A stretch of DNA of 64,000 nucleotides, taken from contig CM034592.1 in the NCBI GenBank assembly GCA_020091685.1, forward strand, positions 34,944,350 through 35,008,349, in the 5' to 3' direction. Source of the stretch: Lutjanus erythropterus (lineage: Eukaryota > Chordata > Actinopteri > Lutjaniformes > Lutjanidae). Made by a program: the position numbers and the translations under genes. Of the stretch, positions 27,901 through 33,760 are shown in pieces (positions within the stretch are counted from its first letter, which is position 1; each line of letters starts with the position of its first letter). The notes under the pieces were generated by a model, which worked only from the letters and a program-made list of their open reading frames with translations, made no database searches and was not told where the DNA came from.

Positions 27901-30900
27901 CAAAACAGTACATTTGTGGGCTGGACAGCTCAACAATGAGCTTAACAAAGCTCTGCAGAGCCAAATGAGCTACAGATTCTTTACAAGCGACTCATCTATT
28001 GAGCTCATATTGTCATTTGATACACTGTTGTTATAAAAATATCCATTCTAGCTGTTTTTTATTGCACATTCAATGTAGAGATTTGGATTTTAATTTTCAC
28101 TACATCATTTAAACAGCAGACAAAAAGTCATTCATTCTTTAAACCTGCTTCTTCACTTCAGGATCACAGAAAGCTTGGAATCATTTTTCTCCTGTACTTG
28201 TGTGCTTGCCTAACATCTGTTTATTCATGCATTATTAATAATATCACACAGTTATTATATTAGAGACAATAATCAATCGATGATGTAATAGATGATATAT
28301 ATAGTATGCGTAATTGTTGCTATGCTTATTTTGGCTTAAAACAAAATAATAAAACATTTACAAAATGAATCTAGGCACAGCTTCCTCACACTCTCTTCCT
28401 CATGATCTCAGTGCCAGGGCCTGGAAACTTGCCTCCATATTAAATTGTATTAAATACCCATTTGACAAAATCACTCGAGTGGCTTACTGTAAGTGCACTT
28501 ACGTGTTTATGCTGACACGATGTCGTACAGCAGCGTTACAGCATCAATTACGCTCATTATCTCGAGCACCCTAAACCTGTGCGGTGCTAAAACTGCAGAC
28601 AGATTTTGGGCTCACAATTCCCTTTGAAGTTAGAAGTATAGATATGTTAGCTTCATTACAAAGTGGGCTAACCCCCGACGTTAGCCTGGAGCTCGCCACC
28701 GCTGCCCCAGAGCAGGGTTAGCCCCACGTTTATGGCGTTATCCTGTGAAAATAGATGCAACACTGGACTACATGGTGCCAGTGTGAAACAGGGCTAAAGG
28801 CTGTTAAAGAGCAGTCGCGCATGATTATAAAGTCTGTAAACATTAGTCATGTTTTACAATGGACTTTTAACCCAGGGCTAGTAGAAGAGCTGTGTGAATC
28901 AGGGTTTTGGTTAACCCAGAGTTAACAATCTGTGTGTGAACAGGGGCTAAGTGTATTTTTAAGTTATCCCAGGGTCACCTCTAAGATTCTGCAGAGTAAA
29001 AACTCTTATATGTCTAACTTTTAAGATCAGGATGATGCTCAAAGGTTTTTCTGGGCCAAACATAATTTTGTGCAAATCAGGACCAGTGAAAACTGCAAAA
29101 CCTGCTCTTCTTAGAGGACGCTAGGCCAGGCTAACCCAACAGCACTGACCGTAAATCCTCATTACCACCAGAATGTCAGGCAGACACTAATGAGTCTAAT
29201 CAAAGTGGAGAAGTTAAGTCTGAGTGTAAGCCAGCAGGGCAGCCTCCAACTGGACTGCATCCACCTTCTGTACACTGTGTTTGGCCACCATTGTTCCTAC
29301 TCGTTATTACAGCACCAGAGAAAAGGGGCGCAGTTGATAGATGCTCCAACAGATAAATGTTGCTCTGTGAAGATCATAATTTCAGCCAGATTGATCTGAG
29401 GTGATACTGTACGGCCAATAATTCGATCAGCCCACACACATCACAGCTCATTTAACACCTTTTGATACCTCTGAATAGGTTTATCGGAGCCAGACAACAA
29501 CTGTCTGAGTGAATAAATAACTTCTTCAATCAATCCCAAACAAAACAACCAATCGTCCAAGTTTTACATCCTGATTACAGCAAAAAAAAAAAAAAAAATT
29601 GGCATTAATGCTGAATTTTAGAGAGTGGACAGATTCCTTATTTCCAGGGTGAACTGTGGATGTTTTCAGGAACTGGTTTGTGTTTTCATTGTCATCGCAA
29701 TATGAACACTCTCACTAAATATGCTCAATAAACACATTGCAAAAGCCTGCCTGACATTAGCAACAGACCGGCCATATTTGTAAACCCACCACAAATCCCA
29801 TCCAAAAGTCAATTTAAAAAAGCTGAGATAAAAATATTTAGACTGACTAGAACACACACGCTCAGATGACGCACAGTATAATCGTTGCAGACACTTGTTC
29901 AACATTAAATTTCACAGTTTCAGCTCAATTTCAAGTTTCCATCCTCGCTTGACCTTTCCACTTGCTAGATTGAATGAATCATAGGAGAGTGTGTTTGTTA
30001 AAAGGTACAGTTGGGCTGATCTCAAATGTTTTGGGCTGCATACATACACTAACTTTTTGAATCACAATCCTCAATTTTTTTTTAAATCAATGCATTGATG
30101 ATCCATTCTGAGCAGATCATGAATGTTTGGCCTGTCTGGCATTTGCCCAATTTCCAGATGCACAAAGATATTTTTCTACACTTCAAATTAAAGGTTTCTG
30201 GTTGGCATGGTTGGCATCAAAACAGCTGCCAGGATAATCCTTAAACATCAGAAAATCCCTAAGCTAATAATTTAAAAGAATGGTCAAATCTAACGACAAA
30301 AACAGCTTCATGTGAGCACGTGCACAGTAAGATAGATGGTAGAAATAAATCCAAAGCTCCAACATGGGACCATTTTTAGATACATATTGCACTTAGCTGA
30401 CAACCTTTCCTAACCACTGATGTTTTCACACATGTATATTTTGTTTTTTGCTTTGCTTTTTTCCCTTTTCTTATTTTCTTGTACCTTGCCATGTAATAAC
30501 TCATAACAAGTGATGGGTTTGCTCATCTTGAATTGCAAATGATGATGTCATGTATTGAAAAGTAATATCTGTCAAAAGGGTTTCGATTTCAAAAATGGAA
30601 TAAAAAAGGCAGAATGTGCAGTTCTTCCAGTATTTTTTTCTCTCTCCACCCTGCCTACTTGACACCATACAGGTGATACTTTTTATCTTTTTAAAGAAGT
30701 ATTTGAAAACGTAAACAACAGTTGTAGATGCATAAAACCAATGATCAGTTGATCTTTACGAATCAAGACTCGATAGTCTAACAATGGCATAGCCGTCGGT
30801 GAAAAAAAATGAGCAAATCCAAAACCTGAACTGAATCGTTACCTTAAGATCAAAAGTTAAATGGAGTCATGGATTTGGAGAGTGACACCCCGAATGAACA

Positions 30901-33517
30901 ATGTTATTGCACTTTGTTTTTTTCTCTGATTGTGGAGGCCTACTGTTTGCTCACAATGTGATAATTTAACACTGATGAGTTTGGACTTCGATGTTTACTC
31001 CCTCTGAATTAAGAGAGTACCAGCAGCTGATATATGAGCAGATCAGCCGATTAGTTTGTGCTGTAAACAGCCCTGCTAATGCTGTGATTAAACTTTCAGC
31101 GACTTATATCAAAGTAATTTGCAGCATAATGCAGTTGACAGCACTGATGACAACGCACATTCCCACATACTAACCTCCCTTTTTTTTTTTTTTTTTTACA
31201 TCACTGCGTCCTCTTTTGACCTTTCTCCCATTCACTCTTCTGAGACGACTGTCGTCACAAATCTCGTCCCCTGAGACTCTCTGCATGAGTCAGCCTTTTT
31301 TTTTTTTTTTTCTTCCCTGTTACCACACTGTGTCCAGGAGGACAATCAGTAGTGGCATAGTCCAGATACTGTCCTGTACTGTAGCTGAACTGGAGCTATT
31401 CACTCCCCGCCCTCCCCTCCCTCTGGGAGAGTGGAATGTCTGAAAGTGTTTTTCCTCAGCGGGAATCGCCAGAACAGCAAATCCGGACCAATCGTGTGAA
31501 TGAAGCAGTGCTGCTTTGTTTCTACCTGAGAGAGTACTGCAGGTGTATGAGAGGATAAAAACCCCTGCAGCAAAACCAAGGACGCGAGGAGTTCTGCACC
31601 TACGCTCACAAAAAATCTGAATGACCATAAGAGCTGCATTGATTAGCAGATCAATGATTAGTTGTCAACTACTACTATTTTGCTAATCGATTAATCACTC
31701 TGGGTAATTGCTTTAAAGAAAATATCCAAATTATCTGATTTCAACTTCAACAAATTTCTTTACTCCTCTGCGACAGCAAACTGAATATCTAAGACATCTG
31801 AGGGTGTCACCTTGGACTTTGGGACACAGTGATCAGCATTAACCATTTTCTGACATTTTATAGACAGATTAATAATGAAAATAATCATTAGTTGTAGCCC
31901 CAATGGCCATTACTCACAATTTCCTGCTGCCACAAAACCCTTTTATGAAAGAAAACAATGAAACAACTTCACATATTAATGGGATATTTCAGATTATTTG
32001 ATGTGGGGTTGTTTGAGGTACTTATTCATAGTCATTGTATTACCTACAGTAGATAGCAGTTGGCACAGGCCCAGTTTGGAGAAGCAGAGACAAGCACAGA
32101 AACTAAGCTATACACTGCTGTGGATAGGGTCAGCAACAAAATAAAATCAATATCAGTTTAAGTGCACACTATATTTAGAATATTTTCACCACTTTACCAT
32201 GCTGCCGGATGGCTTTTTCTGATGGAAAACCATGGTTATATAAGCCAAATATCGCTCTCTCCAAGCCAACCAAACTCCATGAGCACTCACAGAACACCGG
32301 AGTTGCTGGTCCACCGCTGCCTCAATCTGTTAGTTTGTTTGTGTTGTTGTGTGACTTCTGTGTTTTAAAGGATAGTTCAGATTCACCAACGTCACACAAT
32401 AACGCAAGCAGTAGACCAGCAACTGCTATGTTGTGTGAGGTAAAACTGCTGATTTTACCTATGGAATTTGGTTGGTTTGGAGAGAGCGATATTCAACTTA
32501 TATAATTTGGTTTTCCATCAAAAAAAGGTAGTTCGACGACCAGGTGAGGCAGCGAAAATATTGTAAATATAGCGTCCACTTCAACGGATAATTATTTTTT
32601 AAATTTTTTTGCTGGTCCTCTCTGCTTCTTAAAGCTAGGGGTGTGTGCCTAATACACTGACTATTTATAAGTACCTCTTATAGGTTCACTTTACAAAATC
32701 CAAACTGTCCCTTTAAACAAACACAGGCTGTTTGTATATGGAGGAGACAAACAAGCAGCCAGATACAGAGAGAAAACAAGAAAATAAACTGAGCTTTCAT
32801 TGTGGTTATATGGTATTCTCAAATATCAAAAAGGTCATGGATATAAGAAAACACAGAAAGGCTTGTTAGTATGAACAGGTAGACATTTCCTGCTTTCACT
32901 TCTGTGTGTCCTAGAAATTTTGTTAGAATAACTATTTTAATTTCGCCAGTACTGGCTTGACAGTGAAAGGCTGCTGAACACGGTCGTCTCTGTGTCATGA
33001 TAAGCGCCGTTTTGCCTAATTACACAGACACTCAGCTCCAGATATCATTTACAGCAGCTCAGCTCAGGGGAGGAACAAGAAGTGTGCACCAGTAAAAGGC
33101 CATGTTGGCCATCATTTGGCTGCTGCGGCGCACTCGGAGCTGCTGAGGCTGCTGCAACACAGGGCCGCCACTCACCAGGACAACAATACACGCATGATAT
33201 CTGGTGATGGGGATGATTTTAGGGGGCATTTTCGTCAGGGACTGCACTCACTCTGCGTATCCCGTCCTCCAGGGCAGCCTGCTGTCTCTCTTTAACGTGA
33301 GCACCGGCCGTGACGCGTGCTCGGTGGAGTACTGCAGGAGCTCCGGGGTGAGGTCCAAGAAATCCGGCCGGCCGTAGGGGAAGCGCGGCGGCAGGCTGTC
33401 CGGTCCGCAGGTCTGGCCGCCACCTGAGTGATGGTTGTGGTGGTGGTGGTGGTGTCCGTGCGGCATCATCCCTCCCACCAGAGTGGACATGGCGTTTTTA
33501 ACTTTGCTGATCATCAT
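9820..33517 (-). CDS. ppm1j: ppm1j-like PP2C-family protein phosphatase, ten coding exons
   Basis: Joining 33517-33252, 21525-21411, 19580-19251, 18289-18177, 17245-17161, 15554-15436, 14470-14407, 14009-13902, 11673-11522 and 9967-9820 gives 1500 nt in frame: 499 residues and a TGA. All nine introns are GT-AG. It is a PPM metal-dependent Ser/Thr phosphatase. Expected metal-binding acidic residues are visible: D141 in VFDGHAG, D422 in GTDGLWDV, and D483/D484 in GSGDD. The N-terminus carries a His-rich tract (residues 20-30), the RFPYGRP and LPWRTGYAEVINAGKS signatures of the PPM1H/J/M subgroup, and no signal peptide or membrane segment, so a cytosolic enzyme is expected. Segments GGCCAL, GFLRPELLG, DGLWDVTT, WRLPN and VFVIPL resemble PPM1J more than PPM1H; the N-terminal RFPYGRPDFL resembles PPM1H. 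In mammals the relative PPM1H removes LRRK2-placed phosphates from Rab GTPases. PPM1J substrates are less defined, so substrate is not assigned here. Confidence 0.93.
9968..11521 (-). other. ppm1j intron 9, with a LINE tail
   Basis: GT at 11521-11520, AG at 9969-9968, phase 2. Apart from the non-LTR retrotransposon fragment at 10575-11077 it is AT-rich and shows no gene. Confidence 0.85.
10575..11077 (+). mobile_element. 5'-truncated non-LTR retrotransposon tail (L2/CR1-like)
   Basis: The plus strand at 10575-10650 reads ITSILTSLHWLPVRFRVDFK, the end of a LINE reverse transcriptase ORF (the HWLPVRFR.DFK signature). About 400 bases on is a typical 3' end, GCTATATAAATAAAGTT, followed by an (ATT)n tract at 11057-11076. 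The coding part is truncated and decayed, so it is a dead copy. It lies antisense to ppm1j inside intron 9. Clade assignment (L2, Rex1 or relatives) is from memory of the motif. Confidence 0.65.
11522..11673 (-). CDS. ppm1j: ppm1j exon 9
   Basis: Residues 401-450 plus two bases of Arg451. Acceptor CACAG before 11673; donor GTATGC at 11521. It carries DDVLVMGTDGLWDVTTD with metal-binding D422. The phrase GTDGLWDVTT separates PPM1J from PPM1H, which has ATDGLWDVLS at this place, and is the best single discriminator in the gene. Confidence 0.95.
11674..13901 (-). other. ppm1j intron 8, no gene recognised
   Basis: Donor GTGAGT at 13901, acceptor at 11675-11674, phase 0. 12600-12760 is T/A-rich. 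13360-13540 is TG/CA-rich, which generates spurious open frames on both strands. 13640-13880 is GC-richer and unique-looking, next to exon 8, but no exon signature was found in it. Confidence 0.8.
13902..14009 (-). CDS. ppm1j: ppm1j exon 8
   Basis: Residues 365-400, phase 0 at both ends. Acceptor AACGCAG before 14009, donor GTGAGT at 13901. Encodes ARVMATIGVTRGLGDHDL and IKPFLSCVPE. The TRGLGDH motif is a conserved PP2C block, and PFLSC.PEV resembles PPM1J while DLKV.NSNIYIKPF resembles PPM1H. Confidence 0.96.
14010..14406 (-). other. ppm1j intron 7 with a CA microsatellite
   Basis: Short intron (397 bases), phase 0. Contains a (AC)n tract at 14055-14078. No other feature seen. Confidence 0.85.
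14407..14470 (-). CDS. ppm1j: ppm1j exon 7
   Basis: Residues 344-364, plus the base completing Trp343. Acceptor TTGCAG before 14470, donor GTAAGA at 14406. Translation AYKTIVEDDLKFPLIYGEGK followed by K matches the conserved AYK.IE..DL.FPL..GEGKK block of PPM1H/J. It is only 64 bases long and is recognisable by that block and the intact frame across both junctions. Confidence 0.94.
14471..15435 (-). other. ppm1j intron 6, largely one repeat element
   Basis: Donor GTAAAC at 15435, phase 2. Most of the intron is the inverted-repeat element at 14562-15075. The remainder is AT-rich and shows no gene. Confidence 0.8.
14562..15075. repeat. Non-autonomous element with diverged terminal inverted repeats
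   Basis: The left end (ACACTTTCTAAGAATGTCAT, then GTCTATAAGCC) is matched in inverse by the right end, which reads on the other strand as ACACTTCCTGTAGAATTCAT then GTCTACGATGC. The body is rich in ATAA/TTAT words and non-coding. The arms are about 40 bases and diverged, so this is an old copy. Family not identified. Confidence 0.5.
15436..15554 (-). CDS. ppm1j: ppm1j exon 6
   Basis: Residues 304-342 plus two bases of Trp343. Acceptor CTGCAG before 15554, donor GTAAAC at 15435. Encodes GFLRPELLGNEFTHIEFPRR and ELGKKMLYRDHTMTGW. This is part of the conserved insertion of the PPM1H/J/M group; GFL.PELLG is the PPM1J form (PPM1H has AFMQPHLLG). Confidence 0.96.
15555..17160 (-). other. ppm1j intron 5, repeat-rich
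   Basis: Donor GTAATC at 17160, phase 0. 15990-16100 and 16790-16930 share words such as ATGATTTATAAA and GGTTTATAATTA in inverted order, which looks like the two ends of an old non-autonomous element. 16390-16600 resembles another dispersed repeat (CACATTCATACG, GATCTGATATGGGCCACATT). The M2 element at 16952-17119 sits close to exon 5. Confidence 0.6.
16952..17119. repeat. MITE-like element, family M2, copy 1 (168 bp)
   Basis: Perfect 17-base terminal inverted repeats: GACCTTTTTCACAGCAG at 16952-16968 and CTGCTGTGAAAAAGGTC at 17103-17119. The interior includes CAGCACACTGACTCTGTCCG, ATTATCATTGGTAACATCTG and ATGTCAAAATGG, shared with two longer copies at 37469 and 40907. The right end is 41 bases from exon 5 of ppm1j, just inside intron 5. 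Confidence 0.75.
17161..17245 (-). CDS. ppm1j: ppm1j exon 5
   Basis: Residues 276-303, plus the base completing Arg275. Acceptor CTCTGCAG before 17245. The donor is GTAATC, weaker than the usual GTRAGT. Encodes AIIIRNNEVIPMTNEF and TPESERQRLQYL, matching the AII.RNGEIIPM..EFTPE block of PPM1H/J with N for G at one position. Confidence 0.95.
17246..18176 (-). other. ppm1j intron 4, no gene recognised
   Basis: Donor GTGAGA at 18176, phase 2. AT-rich with A and T runs (17290-17310, 17574-17585). No exon or clear repeat recognised. Confidence 0.8.
18177..18289 (-). CDS. ppm1j: ppm1j exon 4
   Basis: Residues 238-274 plus two bases of Arg275. Acceptor TTTCAG before 18289, donor GTGAGA at 18176. 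Encodes DDLIEKEKTSYAISGGCCAL and MGKLYVANAGDSR. The YVANAGDSR block is a PP2C core signature, and GGCCAL is the PPM1J form (PPM1H has GGCTAL). Confidence 0.96.
18290..19250 (-). other. ppm1j intron 3, no gene recognised
   Basis: Donor GTGAGC at 19250, acceptor at 18291-18290, phase 0. No repeat or exon is recognised within the 961 bases. Confidence 0.8.
19251..19580 (-). CDS. ppm1j: ppm1j exon 3 (catalytic DGHAG)
   Basis: Residues 128-237, phase 0 at both ends. Acceptor TTTTAG before 19580, donor GTGAGC at 19250. Begins DGTGIPLHFWGVFDGHAGSG, where D141 of FDGH is a metal ligand in PPM phosphatases. It continues with a helix (MASKLLHHLIRDRL), then a low-conservation, charge-rich linker at about residues 180-215, where family members differ most, and ends LESLVMGVIETAFSQM. 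The ENPTSAPPICL segment is closer to PPM1J (QDPSPPPLCL) than to PPM1H. Confidence 0.96.
19581..21410 (-). other. ppm1j intron 2 with a GT microsatellite
   Basis: Donor GTGAGC at 21410, acceptor at 19582-19581, phase 0. Contains (GT)n at 20320-20344. Otherwise AT-rich sequence without a recognisable gene or repeat end. Confidence 0.8.
20320..20344. repeat. (GT)n microsatellite
   Basis: Uninterrupted GT dinucleotides, about 12 copies, inside intron 2 of ppm1j. Confidence 0.95.
21411..21525 (-). CDS. ppm1j: ppm1j exon 2
   Basis: One base completing Glu89, then residues 90-127. Acceptor ATCAG before 21525, donor GTGAGC at 21410 with phase 0. Encodes VINAGKSMLNEDQASCEKLF, the strongly conserved NEDQ.SCE block of the PPM1H/J/M group, followed by a basic variable stretch ending LVEDNG. 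Confidence 0.96.
21908..23366 (+). repeat. Dispersed repeat Y, copy A (interrupted by a Tc1 relic)
   Basis: Long direct similarity to 26433-27886. Shared landmarks in order are GAGAGTAAAAGAGTG, a GAAAAAGATGAAT word, CATCAGGTGGAGGTGGGCAG, ATTCTGAATTCCTCTTCAGG, GGCAAATAATTATCTTCACT, AACTGTGTCTGTCTG, GGTGCTGAGCAGGTAGTGT and ACAGCTGCCTGCT. This copy contains Tc1-derived sequence at about 22680-23110 that copy B lacks. I believe this is a percomorph interspersed repeat rather than a local duplication. Confidence 0.65.
22680..23110 (-). pseudogene. Tc1/mariner transposase relic, DD34E type, inside repeat Y copy A
   Basis: On the minus strand 22741-22960 reads the end of a Tc1-type transposase: LKGYIQVLAQHILSSRR, then QRDNAKTHS, then RSKRVEVLD, a TGA where a Trp is usual, then PACSPDLSPTENVW. 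Thirty-four positions separate the D of RDNAK from the E of PTENVW, the spacing of the DD34E Tc1 group. The in-frame stop and missing N-terminal half make it dead. Terminal repeats were not located. Confidence 0.7.
23570..24250. promoter_or_regulatory. Unique-looking block in intron 1, candidate conserved non-coding sequence
   Basis: High-complexity sequence unlike its repeat-derived surroundings. It includes homeodomain-type words (GGATTAGTAATTTATC, GCATTAGGACTAATGAC), CAGCTGATTACAATC and GATTATAAAAAGCC. No readable coding frame with splice sites. Regulatory role is inference only. Confidence 0.25.
25230..25325 (-). mobile_element. tRNA-derived SINE fragment
   Basis: On the minus strand this reads a Pol III B-box GGGTTCGACTCC (25310-25299 on the plus scale) followed by TGCCTGTGGCCCTTTGCT and a pyrimidine-rich stretch. 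The same post-B-box words occur at 56880-56915. The A-box half is missing, so it is truncated. Confidence 0.6.
26433..27886 (+). repeat. Dispersed repeat Y, copy B
   Basis: Second copy of the repeat at 21908-23366, same orientation, offset about 4.5 kb. It lacks the Tc1 relic and has its own extra segments (26800-26890 and 27420-27780). Short open frames here match frames in copy A only because the DNA is repeated. Confidence 0.65.
29100..29480. other. Unique-looking block in intron 1
   Basis: High-complexity sequence with words such as CTAATGAGTCTAATCAAAG and GGCCACCATTGTTCC. No matching repeat elsewhere in the window and no exon structure. Possibly conserved non-coding sequence. Confidence 0.2.
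30740..30900 (+). repeat. Dispersed repeat Z, copy 1
   Basis: Similar to 50810-50960 in the same orientation. Shared order: AGACTCGRTAGTCTAACAAT, GGYATARCCRTC, CCTTAA with GATTTGGAG-type words, then a GACACCCC word. Non-coding. Confidence 0.55.
31629..31902 (-). repeat. Family M1 inverted-repeat element, copy 6
   Basis: Right end GATTAATAATGAAAATAATC then ATTAGTTGTAGCCCCA is the inverse of the family start. The left end AAGAGCTGCATTGATTAG matches in the opposite sense. Internal words run in minus orientation. Lies in intron 1, 1.3 kb inside exon 1. Confidence 0.65.
32161..32580. repeat. Foldback element with about 150-bp inverted arms
   Basis: The arm 32161-32314 is matched in inverse by 32411-32580. 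Paired landmarks are AGTGCACACTATATTTAGAA with the inverse of TTGTAAATATAGCGTCCACT; GATGGAAAACCA with TGGTTTTCCATC; ATCGCTCTCTCCAAGCCAAC with GTTGGTTTGGAGAGAGCGAT (one mismatch); and GTTGCTGGTC with GACCAGCAAC. The spacer is about 96 bases. No coding capacity. It lies in intron 1 of ppm1j and would fold into a long hairpin in the pre-mRNA. Confidence 0.85.
33252..33517 (-). CDS. ppm1j: ppm1j exon 1 (start codon exon)
   Basis: Residues 1-88 plus two bases of Glu89. Donor GTGAGT at 33251. The frame opens after a TAA at 33583-33581. Its first ATG is 33517-33515, followed at once by a second ATG at 33514-33512. The second has A at -3 and aligns better with the family start (ML.RVKSAV versus MISKVKNAM), so it may be the main start. 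A TTG further up at 33559 is not a plausible start. Residues 19-34 are PHGHHHHHHNHHSGGG. Then come LPPRFPYGRPDFLDLTPELL and LPWRTGYAE. Confidence 0.93.
33428..33459. repeat. Short GGT/CAC trinucleotide tract coding poly-His
   Basis: Near-pure GGT on the plus strand, translated as a His run on the minus strand in ppm1j exon 1. It could vary in length between individuals. Confidence 0.8.
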
Positions 33518-33760
33518 CGGGCGGCAGGCTGCTTCGCACACCGACGCTCGACTCGCCAACAGAGATCCGCACGGAAAAAATTAAACGCGAAGCGATGGTG
33601 TTACGGTAGAGAATGAGGGAAAAAAACACAACAATACACTGCCAGTGACGAGGATCATTTCAGGAAGCGATTTTTTTTCCTCCTTGGCCCCATGTGACAG
33701 GTTTCAGACAGGCAGACACGATGTTTTCCTCATTCAAACAGAATAAAAAGCCTCCGAGCT
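33518..33760 (-). promoter_or_regulatory. 5' UTR and probable promoter-proximal region of ppm1j
   Basis: Sequence upstream of the ppm1j start, with clustered CpG from 33290 to about 33605 across exon 1 and the 5' UTR. No TATA box was found at a convincing distance on the minus strand, which suits a CpG-type promoter. The transcription start is not resolvable by eye. Confidence 0.35.

Larger units (their letters stand above)
21526..33251 (-). other. ppm1j intron 1 (11.7 kb)
   Basis: Donor GTGAGT at 33251, acceptor at 21527-21526, phase 2. It makes up about half the gene span. Mapped contents: two copies of a 1.45-kb repeat (21908-23366 and 26433-27886), a DD34E Tc1 relic in the first, a SINE fragment (25230-25325), an M1 element (31629-31902) and a foldback element (32161-32580). 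23570-24250 and 29100-29480 are unique-looking. 28640-28950 (TTAGCC/TAACCCAGG words) resembles a dispersed repeat. No other exon is recognised. Confidence 0.85.

Noticed and set aside
9820-33517. Calling the gene ppm1h or ppm1m
   Set aside because: GTDGLWDVTT, GGCCAL and GFLRPELLG are PPM1J forms, and PPM1M lacks the RFPYGRP N-terminus and has ALFDGHGG. The PPM1H-like N-terminus keeps some doubt, stated in the entry.
33515-33559. A longer ppm1j N-terminus starting at 33559
   Set aside because: The codon at 33559-33557 is TTG, not ATG, and the family begins at the ATG pair. Only the 33517 or 33514 start is supported.
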